Below, in pieces: positions 23,152-35,418 of a stretch of DNA of 64,000 bases. The DNA is from Crossaster papposus. Lineage: Eukaryota; Echinodermata; Asteroidea; Velatida; Solasteridae. The DNA lies in contig JBAIAA010000700.1 in NCBI GenBank assembly GCA_037893245.1, forward strand, positions 310,001-374,000. Reading direction: 5' to 3'. The notes beneath the pieces are model-generated. The model did not search any database. It saw nothing but the letters and a program-made list of their open reading frames with translations, and was not told the origin of the DNA. A program made the translations under genes and the position numbers. Numbering within the stretch: position 1 is the first letter of the stretch; each line of letters opens with the position of its first letter.

Positions 23152-25836
23152 TTATACTGCAGCATTTTCTTTTTCCATCTTCTTTCTCTCAGCTTTGATG
23201 AGATTCCACACTTTTGACTTTATTTGGGAAATGGTTCTACCCGCCAAAGCGTTGTACTCTTCCTTTGCGTCCTTACAAATGTTATGTGTCGGAGTTTTGC
23301 CCAAAAGAAAACATTTTCTTAAGCCTTTGTGATTTGTTACAGCTGCAAGTTCCTCGGTAGTCCAAGCTGTTTTGGTACATGTGCGTTTAGAGTTCTTACA
23401 TTTTAGAACTGGGGCTACTGTTTTGCAACTTCCTGAGGCGATATTGGTTTCACACTCAGTTTTCTTGGCTGCTTCATCATCAAGCACTACCTTGTCATCA
23501 AGCACTACCGGTACCTCGTCATCAAGCACTACCCCACCATCAAGCACTACCCCACCATCCAGCACTACCTCATTGTCAAGCACTATTTCATCTAATGTTT
23601 TTCCCTTAAACTCATGTAATTTTCCCTTTTCAAGAGCATCCAAAAGTTTCCCAACCTTACCCAGAATCAGGGCCTCATGAGGAAGTCTGTAATATTCTCG
23701 GTGCACGGATACATCGTGACCGAGGTGGTTCGCTAGTTGCTCCAATTCATGTTTTTTCAAATTGAGCAACTGACTCATCGTCGCAACATGCTTCCTGAGT
23801 CTTGTTGAAGTGATTGTTTCCGGGTGTTCAGCTCCACACTTTTGCGCATGTAAGCGTAAACAATCACACCCCCTATGAGGTCCCAATGATTCTGCACTTG
23901 TTCTTGCAAAAACATATGGATTTTCTGGGTTTATTCCACAAGCCTCACGTGATCCGACTAGGAGATCAACTGATTCCCTAACATTAGGAGTCAGTAGAAG
24001 TGGCACTCCTCTGTTTCTCTTTCCCCGTATGTACACTAGGCTAAGTCTTTCGATTGAAAGTTGTTCAGAGAGGGACAGAGATTCCACAACATCAGTATTT
24101 GCATCCATTCCGCGTGATTTCTTTTTTTTGTATGTTTCAACCTTCAAAAACTGTGTCTCTCCTGGTCGTCGTCGATTGTAAACAATCAGTTGTGCCAGGG
24201 TTAGCTTTGCCAATTGCGAGAAAGTTTCCCCAGTAATCCCACACTGCTTTATTTGGCCCTTTATTTCACGCTCTTCATTGCACATATGTTTATGTAGCTT
24301 CATGATGTCCTTTGTAAGTGGAAGCCTTTTTGGCTCATTCCACTTTGAGGTGGCTGCCTGCCGCAAAGCATGACCTGACACCCTTGTTGGCCATTCAAGC
24401 TGCATGAGTCTTTTAAACCCCGCACCATTGTTATCAGAAATCCCAGTTTTAAGAGACTGTGCATCAATTATTTCAGCCATTCTATTCAGTATGTGTCCAT
24501 GTTTTCTGGCTAGGGATGGAGTTGAAAACTGAAATGTGTGGTCATCAAAGTTTGAACACTTCAAGGTAGCCTCAACTACTGCATCAAAATTTCTGGGATT
24601 AACCAAGTCCCTTGCTGTACAGATATGGTCATCAAAGGTGCGTGCAGTGTTCAATAAGCGGGCAGCTTCTCTCATTTTCTGAGACACATAGTGGTTGCTG
24701 TTATTTGTATGTCCAGCAGCTGCGGCATAGTGTTCGCCCAATTTTAAAATTAACCTATCATTCCTTGCTATGAGAGTTATTTCATCGTGCTCCATCCCAT
24801 TCAGGACATTTGCCAGGTATCTTGACACATTTTCTGACACAGGCATAAGAGCAGCCCCTGCCCTTAAATGTCTCGTCTTTTTGGGGTTTGGTTTATGACT
24901 GGGACACCTCTTTTTGTGGCGGTACAAAGCAGCCTTTTTGTACAGACCTCTACAATCAGAACAAAACATGTACTGTTTGATCTTATGTTTGTCGCCATAC
25001 TTTGGACGTTTATGGACAATAATCTCGCCCTTTTCACTACCACCTAAGACACGTTTGTTGTGCTCATAATCGCCTGCTTTTCTCAATTCAGCTATGAGAT
25101 CCCTTTTTTCTTTTGATTTTTTTTCAAGGGCAAGTATTTTTCCGATCTCTGTTTCCTCTGAGTGCTTGTCTTCCCAATGTTCTGTTATCTTCTTATAAGG
25201 CTTGTGACAAAAAAGGCAGTAGTGTCGTTTGTCCCACACCCTCTCTCCAGTTTTGGATGTGCTTGCTGATGACACAATCCAAGTTGTTGTTTTTTGTTGT
25301 ACCATTCGATTCTCCTTATTACTTCTTTTCCTTTTTTTGTTTGCCCCTTTCTGACCCTGCAATGCATGTTTACGTTTTTCGTTTGGTGGTTGTCCATGGT
25401 TTCCAATAGGTACACTACATACAAAGTGGTCATCTTCAGAAAAATCTGAGGCTTCAGAAAAATCACAGGATTCATTTTGCACACTTGAATTGGCCCCATT
25501 TTCTAAAGATCTAAATCCGGTCTTGTCACTGGGTACATCTGCTATCCCAGGAAGGTCATGTTCACTGACTGAAGTGTCACTGCTTTGTGAGTAATCTTCG
25601 CTCCACGAAGGTGGCTCATATACATCATCACTGGATTCATCTGTGTCAGAAAACATTTCTTCATCACTAAGAACAGGCCTATCTACCATTTCAGATGAAC
25701 TGATTATATCTAAAGTGTCCTCCACCTTCTCTACACGGACAGAATTATCCTCTACATATACACGTACTTGTACTTGGTCCACAGATCTGTTCTCTGGTTT
25801 GTCACTTTTCACATGGTTTGTGCATGTTGGTACATC
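23152..25836 (-). CDS. Crypton-like tyrosine recombinase (long open exon, 5' exon unknown)
   Basis: One open frame of 894 residues. The first ATG is not obvious: the frame runs upstream to a good acceptor (TTTATTTGTTTTATAG) and begins DVPTCTNHVKSD, so a 5' exon is probably missing. Counting from the GTG at 25812: acidic Ser/Asp/Glu-rich N-terminus (1-130), basic stretch (144-168), zinc-finger-like CLFCHK...H...H (199-217) and CSDC...H...C (284-303). The tyrosine-recombinase core has Arg in NRRRPGE (about 546-551), TSTRLRKH (668-675), LGHD (697-700) and Tyr in HREYYRLP (704-711). VLDGGV/VLDDEV repeats span 749-779, and a Myb/SANT-like C-terminus (about 812-870) has WTTEEL and VWNLIKAERKK. Tyrosine recombinase without reverse transcriptase, plus a DNA-binding C-terminus, points to a Crypton-type DNA transposon or a host gene derived from one. 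Looks intact here. Confidence 0.75.
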   Translation of the reverse strand, partial: DVPTCTNHVKSDKPENRSVDQVQVRVYVEDNSVRVEKVEDTLDIISSSEMVDRPVLSDEEMFSDTDESSDDVYEPPSWSEDYSQSSDTSVSEHDLPGIADVPSDKTGFRSLENGANSSVQNESCDFSEASDFSEDDHFVCSVPIGNHGQPPNEKRKHALQGQKGANKKRKRSNKENRMVQQKTTTWIVSSASTSKTGERVWDKRHYCLFCHKPYKKITEHWEDKHSEETEIGKILALEKKSKEKRDLIAELRKAGDYEHNKRVLGGSEKGEIIVHKRPKYGDKHKIKQYMFCSDCRGLYKKAALYRHKKRCPSHKPNPKKTRHLRAGAALMPVSENVSRYLANVLNGMEHDEITLIARNDRLILKLGEHYAAAAGHTNNSNHYVSQKMREAARLLNTARTFDDHICTARDLVNPRNFDAVVEATLKCSNFDDHTFQFSTPSLARKHGHILNRMAEIIDAQSLKTGISDNNGAGFKRLMQLEWPTRVSGHALRQAATSKWNEPKRLPLTKDIMKLHKHMCNEEREIKGQIKQCGITGETFSQLAKLTLAQLIVYNRRRPGETQFLKVETYKKKKSRGMDANTDVVESLSLSEQLSIERLSLVYIRGKRNRGVPLLLTPNVRESVDLLVGSREACGINPENPYVFARTSAESLGPHRGCDCLRLHAQKCGAEHPETITSTRLRKHVATMSQLLNLKKHELEQLANHLGHDVSVHREYYRLPHEALILGKVGKLLDALEKGKLHEFKGKTLDEIVLDNEVVLDGGVVLDGGVVLDDEVPVVLDDKVVLDDEAAKKTECETNIASGSCKTVAPVLKCKNSKRTCTKTAWTTEELAAVTNHKGLRKCFLLGKTPTHNICKDAKEEYNALAGRTISQIKSKVWNLIKAERKKMEKENAAV

Positions 25837-26093
25837 CTATAAAACAAATAAAAACAACAAAAAAATCATTTTAACATGTTGGGATGTAATCTAAGAAGTC
25901 CCAGCTTTTATGTCACTGCAGGGTACATCTGCTATCTTAGGAAGGTCATGTTCACAGACTGAAATGCCACTGCTTTGTGAGTCATCTTCGCTCCACGAAG
26001 GTGGCTCATATGTACATCATCACTGGATTCATCTTTGTCAGAAAACATGTCTTTATCACTAAGAACAGGCCTACATGTATCTATCATTTCAGA

Positions 26094-26792
26094 CAGGGGT
26101 GTGGAAGTGAATTTGGGCCCAGGAAAAAAAATGTGTATTCTAGATGCTCTGTGGTGCAATCTGAGGCATTTCCTGGGTAATTTCTTCTGACATTTTTTAT
26201 CAAATTTGCCAACATTTTCTTGGCATTTTTTATTGCATTATTTTTCTTCTGAGTAGAACTCATATTGAGAGCGGGGGATGACTGGCATCATGCCTGATCA
26301 AAAGGTGATCAACATCAAGACATCATAGCCTATTAAACAGTTCTCTGCAAAACCGCCTACTTTTATCAATTCCCTGTAGTGTACACATTGTAGGTTAAGA
26401 ATTCAGATAGTTCTGTAGAAACTTGAACTGAGGTAGGGACATTAAGATTTACTGTTCTGTGGTAACTTTGAACTCTCAGTGACCTGCCTAATGGTCACTT
26501 TAGTCTGAAGTCTTGCAATAACTCAGGGTCAAATGGGGGTCAATGTACATAGGATGATAGACAATGAATAAAGTATGCTGGAGAATTACAGAGAGGACTT
26601 TCTGTCTTATTTTGTTCAGTCAGCATTTGGAGCCTCTGTCCGCAAATGGGCCACCAAATTATTAATTTGGTGGCCCATTTTGTCGACTGAGTTGTTGTGG
26701 TCACATTGCCCACTGAGGCTCGAAATGCCGACTGAGGGAAATTATTTGGGGGGGGGGGGGGGATGACACACCTCCAAGTCGTTACGCCCCAG
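26094..26792. mobile_element. hAT-like non-autonomous element, 699 bp, 8-bp target duplication
   Basis: The flanks ATTTCAGA at 26086-26093 and 26793-26800 are an 8-bp duplication of exon sequence (CATTTCAGATGAACTG in the intact gene, near 25688). The ends CAGGGGTG and CGCCCCAG are approximately inverted, as in hAT transposons. The element includes a G-run next to its right end and the hairpin MITE at about 26615-26728. It was amplified with the array, so descendants lie in each 2.49-kb unit (from about 28579, 31068 and 33550). Confidence 0.8.
26615..26728. mobile_element. Foldback MITE inside the hAT-like element
   Basis: The outer inverted words CAGTCAGCATTTGGAGCCTC and GAGGCTCGAAATGCCGACTG enclose an inner palindrome GGGCCACCAAATT/AATTTGGTGGCCC (about 26648-26678). 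Co-amplified in every 2.49-kb unit. Confidence 0.7.
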
Positions 26793-27039
26793 ATTTCAGA
26801 TGAACTGATTATATCTAAAGTGTCCTCCACCTTCTCTACACGGACAAAATTATCCTCTACATATACACGTACTTGTACTTGGTCCACAGGTCTGTTCTCT
26901 GGTTTGTCACTTTTCACATGGTTTGTGCATGTTGGTACATCCTATAAAACAAATAAAAACAAAAACAAATCATTTTAACCTGTTGGATGTAATCTAAGAA
27001 GTCCCAGCTTTGATGTCACTGGGTACATCTGCTATCCCA

Positions 27040-27347
27040 CGCAGCTTTACCTTACATACGTACTGTGGACATTCCTTTGTCTTCGTGTAGTTAAAAAACG
27101 TTGACTAAATACTAATTTTTCTCGCTTCCCCAAAACAAATTTACCCTCAAAATTTGATTCTGGGCCTCTCCGCTGTTTCTTCTATCTTTTCTATAAATAA
27201 CCCTAACCCGTTTTTCCTCTAGCGTTCTTTTTCGGAAACTGAAAAACGGATTGTGGACCTGGGCGAACCCACAAACCGTAACCTCTTCCCGCATCGTGTG
27301 GACCTATTTTGTTCGGAGGTCCACAGTGCGTATGCAAGACTAACTCA
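27040..27347. mobile_element. 308-bp TIR element in duplicated exon (first of seven copies)
   Basis: The uninterrupted context CTATCCCAGGAAGGTCATG (25544-25562) is split into CTATCCCA + insert + GGAAGGTCATG. Slightly inside each end are the inverted repeats CATACGTACTGTGGAC and GTCCACAGTGCGTATG. Copies recur at about 27725-28037, 29527-29838, 30215-30529, 32015-32323, 32697-33009 and 34492-34805. Non-coding; superfamily not determined. Confidence 0.75.
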
Positions 27348-30300
27348 GGAAGGTCATGTTCACTGACTGAAGTGTCACTGCTTTGTGAGTCATCTTCGCT
27401 CCACGAAGGTGGCTCATATACATCATCACTGGATTCATCTGTCAGAAAAAAATTCTTCATCACTAAGAACAGGCCTATCTACCATTTCAGATGAACTGAT
27501 TATATCTAAAGTGTCCTCCACCTTCTCTACACGGACAAAATTATCCTCTACATATACACGTACTTGTACTTGGTCCACAGGTCTGTTCTCTGGTTTGTCA
27601 CTTTTCACATGGTTTGTGCTTGTTGGTACATCCTATAAAACAAACAAAAACAAATCATTTTAACCTGTTGGATGTAATCTAAGAAGTCCCAGCTTTGATG
27701 TCACTGGGTACATCTGCTATCCCACGCAGCTTTAATTACCTTACATACGTACTGTGGACTTTCCTTTGTCTTCGTATAGTTAAAAAAAACGTTGACTAAA
27801 TACTAATTTTTCTCGCTTCCCCAAAACAAATTTACCCTCAAAATTTGATTCTGGGCCTCTCCGCTGTTTCTTCTATCTTTTCTATATATAACCCTAACCC
27901 ATTTTTCCTCTAGCGTTCTTTTTCGGAAACTGAAAAACGGATTGTGGACCTGGGCGAGTCCACAAACCGTAACCTCTTCCCGCATCGTGTGGACCTATTT
28001 TGTTCGGAGGTCCACAGTGCGTATGCAAGACTAACTCAGGAAGGTCATGTTCACTGACTAAAGTGTCACTGCTTTGTAAGTCATCTTCGCTCCACGAAGG
28101 TGGCTCATATACATCATCACTGGATTCATCTGTCAAAAATCATTTCTTCATCACTAAGAACAGGCCTATCTACCATTTCAGATGAACTGATTATATCTAA
28201 AGTGTCCTCCACCTTCTCTACACGGACAGAATTATCCTCTAAATATACACGTACTTGTACTTGGTTCACAGATCTGTTCTCTGGTTTGTCACTTTTCACA
28301 TGGTTTGTGCATGTTGGTACATCCTATAAAACAAATAAAAACAAAAAAAAAATCATTTTAACCTGTTGGGATTTAATCTAAGAAGTCCCAGCTTTTATGT
28401 CACTGCTGGGTACATCTGCTATCTTAGGAAGGTCATGTTCACAGACTGAAATGCCACTGCTTTGTGAGTCATCTTCGCTCCACGAAGGTGGCTCATATGT
28501 ACATCATCACTGGATTCATCTTTGTCAGAAAACATGTCTTTATCACTAAGAACAGGCCTACATGTATCTATCATTTCAGAAAGGGGTGTGGAAGTGAATT
28601 TGGGCCAAGGAAAAAAATGTGTATTATAGATGCTCTGTGGTGCAATCTGAGGCATTTCCTGGGTACTTTCTTCTGACATTTTTTATCAAATTTGCCAACA
28701 TTTTCTTGGCATTTGTTATTGCATTATTTTTCTTCCGAGTAGAACTCATATTGAGAGCAGGGGATGACTGGCATCATGCCTGATCAAAAGGTGATCAACA
28801 TCAAGACATCATAGCCTATTAAACAGTTCTCTGCAAAACGGCCTACTTTTATCAATTCCCTGTAGTGTACACATTGTAGGTTAAGAATTCAGATAGTTCT
28901 GTAGAAACTTGAACTGAGGTAGGGACATTAAGATTTACTGTTCTGTGGTAACTTTGAACTCTCAGTGACCTGCCTAATGGTCACTTTAGTCTGAAGTCTT
29001 GCAATAACTCAGGGTCAAATGGGGGTCAATGTACATAGGATGATAGACAATGAATAAAGTATGCTGGAGAATTACAGAGAGGACTTTCTGTCTTATTTTG
29101 TTCAGTCAGCATTTGGAGCCTCTGTCCGCAAATGGGCCACCAAATTATTAATTTGGTGGCCCATTTTGTCGACTGAGTTGTTGTGGTCACATTGCCCACT
29201 GAGGCTCGAAATGCCGACTGAGGGAAATTACTTGGGGGGGGGGGGGGTTGACACACCTCCAAGTCGCTACGCCCCAGATTTCAGATGAACTGATTATATC
29301 TAAAGTGTCCTCAACCTTCTCTACACGGACAAAATTATCCTCTACATATACACGTACTTGTACTTGGTCCACAGGTCTGTTCTCTGGTTTGTCACTTTTC
29401 ACATTGTTTGTGCATGTTGGTACATCCTATAAAACAAATAAAAACAAAAACAAATCATTTTAACCTGTTGGATGTAATCTAAGAAGTCTCAGCTTTGATG
29501 TCACTGCAGGGTACATCTGCTATTCCACGCAGCTTTACCTTACATACGTACTGTGGACATTCCTTTGTCTTCGTGTAGTTAAAAAAACGTTGACTAAATA
29601 CAATTTTTTCTCGATTCCCCAAAACAAATTTACCCTCAAAATTTGATTCTGGGCCTCTCCGCTGTTTCTTCTATCTTTTCTATAAATAACCCTAACCCGT
29701 TTTTCCTCTAGCGTTCTTTTTCGGAAACTGAAAAACGGATTGTGGACCTGGGCGAACCCACAAACCGTAACCTCTTCCCGCATCGTGTGGACCTATTTTG
29801 TTCGGAGGTCCACAGTGCGTATGCAAGACTAACTCAGGAAGGTCATGTTCACTGACTGAAGTGTCACTGCTTTGTGAGTCATCTTCGCTCCACGAAGGTG
29901 GCTCATATACATCATCACTGGATTCATCTGTCAGAAAAAAATTCTTCATCACTAAGAACAGGCCTATCTACCATTTCAGATGAACTGATTATATCTAAAG
30001 TGTCCTCCACCTTCTCTACACGGACAAAATTATCCTCTACATATACACGTACTTGTACTTGGTCCACAGGTCTGTTCTCTGGTTTGTCACTTTTCACATG
30101 GTTTGTGCTTGTTGGTACATCCTATAAAACAAACAAAAACAAATCATTTTAACCTGTTGGATGTAATCTAAGAAGTCCCAGCTTTGATGTCACTGGGTAC
30201 ATCTGCTATCCCACGCAGCTTTAATTACCTTACATACGTACTGTGGACTTTCCTTTGTCTTCGTATAGTTAAAAAAAACGTTGACTAAATACTAATTTTT

Positions 30301-33300
30301 CTCGCTTCCCCAAAACAAATTTACCCTCAAAATTTGATTCTGGGCCTCTCCGCTGTTTCTTCTATCTTTTCTATATATAACCCTAACCCATTTTTCCTCT
30401 AGCGTTCTTTTTCGGAAACTGAAAAACGGATTGTGGACCTGGGCGAGTCCACAAACCGTAACCTCTTCCCGCATCGTGTGGACCTATTTTGTTCGGAGGT
30501 CCACAGTGCGTATGCAAGACTAACTCAGGAAGGTCATGTTCACTGACTAAAGTGTCACTGCTTTGTGAGTCATCTTCGCTCCACGAAGGTGGCTCATATA
30601 CATCATCACTGGATTCATCTGTCAAAAATCATTTCTTCATCACTAAGAACAGGCCTATCTACCATTTCAGATGAACTGATTATATCTAAAGTGTCCTCCA
30701 CCTTCTCTACACGGACAGAATTATCCTCTAAATATACACGTACTTGTACTTGGTTCACAGATCTGTTCTCTGGTTTGTCACTTTTCACATGGTTTGTGCA
30801 TGTTGGTACATCCTATAAAACAAATAAAAACAAAAAAAAAATCATTTTAACCTGTTGGGATTTAATCTAAGAAGTCCCAGCTTTTATGTCACTGCTGGGT
30901 ACATCTGCTATCTTAGGAAGGTCATGTTCACAGACTGAAATGCCACTGCTTTGTGAGTCATCTTCGCTCCACGAAGGTGGCTCATATGTACATCATCACT
31001 GGATTCATCTTTGTCAGAAAACATGTCTTTATCACTAAGAACAGGCCTACATGTATCTATCATTTCAGAAAGGGGTGTGGAAGTGAATTTGGGCCAAGGA
31101 AAAAAATGTGTATTATAGATGCTCTGTGGTGCAATCTGAGGCATTTCCTGGGTACTTTCTTCTGACATTTTTTATCAAATTTGCCAACATTTTCTTGGCA
31201 TTTGTTATTGCATTATTTTTCTTCCGAGTAGAACTCATATTGAGAGCAGGGGATGACTGGCATCATGCCTGATCAAAAGGTGATCAACATCAAGACATCA
31301 TAGCCTATTAAACAGTTCTCTGCAAAACGGCCTACTTTTATCAATTCCCTGTAGTGTACACATTGTAGGTTAAGAATTCAGATAGTTCTGTAGAAACTTG
31401 AACTGAGGTAGGGACATTAAGATTTACTGTTCTGTGGTAACTTTGAACTCTCAGTGACCTGCCTAATGGTCACTTTAGTCTGAAGTCTTGCAATAACTCA
31501 GGGTCAAATGGGGGTCAATGTACATAGGATGATAGACAATGAATAAAGTATGCTGGAGAATTACAGAGAGGACTTTCTGTCTTATTTTGTTCAGTCAGCA
31601 TTTGGAGCCTCTGTCCGCAAATGGGCCACCAAATTATTAATTTGGTGGCCCATTTTGTCGACTGAGTTGTTGTGGTCACATTGCCCACTGAGGCTCGAAA
31701 TGCCGACTGAGGGAAATTACTTGGGGGGGGGGGGGTTGACACACCTCCAAGTCGCTACGCCCCAGATTTCAGATGAACTGATTATATCTAAAGTGTCCTC
31801 AACCTTCTCTACACGGACAAAATTATCCTCTACATATACACGTACTTGTACTTGGTCCACAGGTCTGTTCTCTGGTTTGTCACTTTTCACATTGTTTGTG
31901 CATGTTGGTACATCCTATAAAACAAATAAAAACAAAAACAAATCATTTTAACCTGTTGGATGTAATCTAAGAAGTCTCAGCTTTGATGTCACTGCAGGGT
32001 ACATCTGCTATTCCACGCAGCTTTACCTTACATACGTACTGTGGACATTCCTTTGTCTTCGTGTAGTTAAAAAAACGTTGACTACATACAATTTTTTCTC
32101 GATTCCCCAAAACAAATTTACCCTCAAAATTTGATTCTGGGCCTCTCCGCTGTTTCTATCTTTTCTATAAATAACCCTAACCCGTTTTTCCTCTAGCGTT
32201 CTTTTTCGGAAACTGAAAAACGGATTGTGGACCTGGGCGAACCCACAAACCGTAACCTCTTCCCGCATCGTGTGGACCTATTTTGTTCGGAGGTCCACAG
32301 TGCGTATGCAAGACTAACTCAGGAAGGTCATGTTCACTGACTGAAGTGTCACTGCTTTGTGAGTCATCTTCGCTCCACGAAGGTGGCTCATATACATCAT
32401 CACTGGATTCATCTGTCAGAAAAAAATTCTTCATCACTAAGAACAGGCCTATCTACCATTTCAGATGAACTGATTATATCTAAAGTGTCCTCCACCTTCT
32501 CTACACGGACAAAATTATCCTCTACATATACACGTACTTGTACTTGGTCCACAGGTCTGTTCTCTGGTTTGTCACTTTTCACATGGTTTGTGCTTGTTGG
32601 TACATCCTATAAAACAAACAAAAACAAATCATTTTAACCTGTTGGATGTAATCTAAGAAGTCCCAGCTTTGATGTCACTGGGTACATCTGCTATCCCACG
32701 CAGCTTTACCTTACATACGTACTGTGGACTTTCCTTTGTCTTCGTATAGTTAAAAAAACGTTGACTAAATACTAATTTTTCTCGCTTCCCCAAAACAAAT
32801 TTACCCTCAAAATTTGATTCTGGGCCTCTCCGCTGTTTCTTCTATCTTTTCTATATATAACCCTAACCCGTTTTTCCTCTAGCGTTCTTTTTCGGAAACT
32901 GAAAAACGGATTGTGGACCTGGGCGAGTCCACTAACCGTAACCTCTTCCCGCATCGTGTGGACCTATTTTGTTCGGAGGTCCACAGTGCGTATGCAAGAC
33001 TAACTCAGGAAGGTCATGTTCACTGAATAAATTGTCACTGCTTTGTAAGTCATCTTCGCTCCACGAAGGTGGCTCATATACATCATCACTGGATTCATCT
33101 GTCAAAAATCATTTCTTCATCACTAAGAACAGGCCTATCTACCATTTCAGATGAACTGATTATATCTAAAGTGTCCTCCACCTTCTCTACACGGACAGAA
33201 TTATCCTCTAAATATACACGTACTTGTACTTGGTTCACAGATCTGTTCTCTGGTTTGTCACTTTTCACATGGTTTGTGCATGTTGGTACATCCTATAAAA

Positions 33301-35222
33301 CAAATAAAAACAAAAACAAAATCATTTTAACCTGTTGGGATGTAATCTAAGAAGTCCCAGCTTTTATGTCACTGCAGGGTACATCTGCTATCTTAGGAAA
33401 GTCATGTTCACAGACTGAAATGCCACTGCTTTGTGAGTCATCTTCGCTCCACGAAGGTGGCTCATATGTACATCATCACTGGATTCATCTTTGTCAGAAA
33501 ACATGTCTTTATCACTAAGAACAGGCCTACATGTATCTATCATTTCAGAAAGGGGTGTGGAAGTGAATTTGGGCCAAGGAAAAAAATGTGTATTATAGAT
33601 GCTCTGTGGTGCAATCTGAGGCATTTCCTGGGTACTTTCTTCTGACATTTTTTATCAAATTTGCCAACATTTTCTTGGCATTTGTTATTGCATTATTTTT
33701 CTTCCGAGTAGAACTCATATTGAGAGCAGGGGATGACTGGCATCATGCCTGATCAAAAGGTGATCAACATCAAGACATCATAGCCTATTAAACAGTTCTC
33801 TGCAAAACGGCCTACTTTTATCAATTCCCTGTAGTGTACACATTGTAGGTTAAGAATTCAGATAGTTCTGTAGAAACTTGAACTGAGGTAGGGACATTAA
33901 GATTTACTGTTCTGTGGTAACTTTGAACTCTCAGTGACCTGCCTAATGGTCACTTTAGTCTGAAGTCTTGCAATAACTCAGGGTCAAATGGGGGTCAATG
34001 TACATAGGATGATAGACAATGAATAAAGTATGCTGGAGAATTACAGAGAGGACTTTCTGTCTTATTTTGTTCAGTCAGCATTTGGAGCCTCTGTCCGCAA
34101 ATGGGCCACCAAATTATTAATTTGGTGGCCCATTTTGTCGACTGAGTTGTTGTGGTCACATTGCCCACTGAGGCTCGAAATGCCGACTGAGGGAAATTAC
34201 TTGGGGGGGGGGTTGACACACCTCCAAGTCGCTACGCCCCAGATTTCAGATGAACTGATTATATCTAAAGTGTCCTCAACCTTCTCTACACGGACAAAAT
34301 TATCCTCTACATATACACGTACTTGTACTTGGTCCACAGGTCTGTTCTCTGGTTTGTCACTTTTCACATTGTTTGTGCATGTTGGTACATCCTATAAAAC
34401 AAATAAAAACAAAAACAAATCATTTTAACCTGTTGGATGTAATCTAAGAAGTCTCAGCTTTGATGTCACTGCAGGGTACATCTGCTATCCCACGCAGCTT
34501 TACCTTACATACGTACTGTGGACATTCCTTTGTCTTCGTGTAGTTAAAAAAACGTTGACTAAATACAATTTTTTCTCGATTCCCCAAAACAAATTTACCC
34601 TCAAAATTTGATTCTGGGCCTCTCCGCTGTTTCTTCTATCTTTTCTATATATATAACCCTAACCCGTTTTTCCTCTAGCGTTCTTTTTCGGAAACTGAAA
34701 AACGGATTGTGGACCTGGGCGAGTCCACAAACCGTAACCTCTTCCCGCATCGTGTGGACCTATTTTGTTCGGAGGTCCACAGTGCGTATGCAAGACTAAC
34801 TCAGGAAGGTCATGTTCACTGACTGAAGTGTCACTGCTTTGTGAGTCATCTTCGCTCCACGAAGGTGGCTCATATACATCATCACTGGATTCATCTGTCA
34901 GAAAAAAATTCTTCATCACTAAGAACAGGCCTATCTACCATTTCAGATGAACTGATTATATCTAAAGTGTCCTCCACCTTCTCTACACGGACAAAATTAT
35001 CCTCTACATATACACGTACTTGTACTTGGTTCACAGATCTGTTCTCTGGTTTGTCACTTTTCACATGGTTTGTGCATGTTGGTACATCCTATAAAACAAA
35101 TAAAAACAAAAACAAAATCATTTTAACCTGTTGGGATGTAAGCTTATATTGGCTTAAAGGTAGGATACACCATTTGAAAAACATAATTGTACTTCAAATT
35201 TAAATGTGTATAATTGTCCTAC

Positions 35223-35418
35223 CTTGTGTCTGAAGTTGGTGATCTTCCTAGTGCATTTGTGCCGTGCCCTCGACGTGCCCCAGGGGTGGTAGTGCATGTA
35301 ACACTCCTTGCAGTAGCTCAACTTGCAGTCCAGACAGCTATTGGTGGCATCCAATGGGGGTCGGACCTTACACAGGCCACAGGGGATGCTGATAGTCTTC
35401 TTGGCTGTTAGCTTGAAC
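35223..35418 (-). CDS. B-box exon of a TRIM36/TRIM46-type E3 ligase gene
   Basis: A 196-nt exon on the minus strand with acceptor CCCCTCGCAG and donor AAG|GTAGGA. It encodes FKLTAKKTISIPCGLCKVRP, then a cysteine/histidine-rich segment with CLDCKLSYCKECYMHYHPWG and ends ITNFRHK. The HPWGT-x-RAxH signature and the C-x2-C...C-x2-C...C-x2-C spacing match the first B-box of human TRIM46/TRIM36 (known as RING-B-box-coiled-coil ligases associated with microtubules). I recognise neither the upstream RING exons nor the following B-box 2 exon. The next exon would have to lie beyond the transposon arrays, so those arrays may sit in an intron of this gene, or the exon is a stranded fragment. Confidence 0.75.

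Larger units (their letters stand above)
25837..35140. repeat. 2.49-kb-period array of duplicated transposon exon plus nested insertions
   Basis: The marker GAGGACTTTCTGTC recurs at about 26593, 29079, 31568 and 34048, so the period is about 2480-2489 bp over roughly 3.7 units. Each unit holds three copies of the N-terminal exon of the 23152-25836 gene together with its 3' splice acceptor. The first exon copy is split by a 699-bp hAT-like element. The second and third each carry a 308-bp element with CATACGYACTGTGGAC inverted repeats. Without insertions the basic duplicated step is about 385 bp. All copies are in direct orientation. Copy 1 of the unit has a 2-bp insertion in GGCTCATAT(GT)ACATC that changes the frame, so the copies appear non-coding. 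Confidence 0.92.

Noticed and set aside
25812-25814. GTG as translation start of the recombinase
   Set aside because: Nuclear genes rarely start at GTG; the frame continues upstream to a good splice acceptor at 25837/25838.
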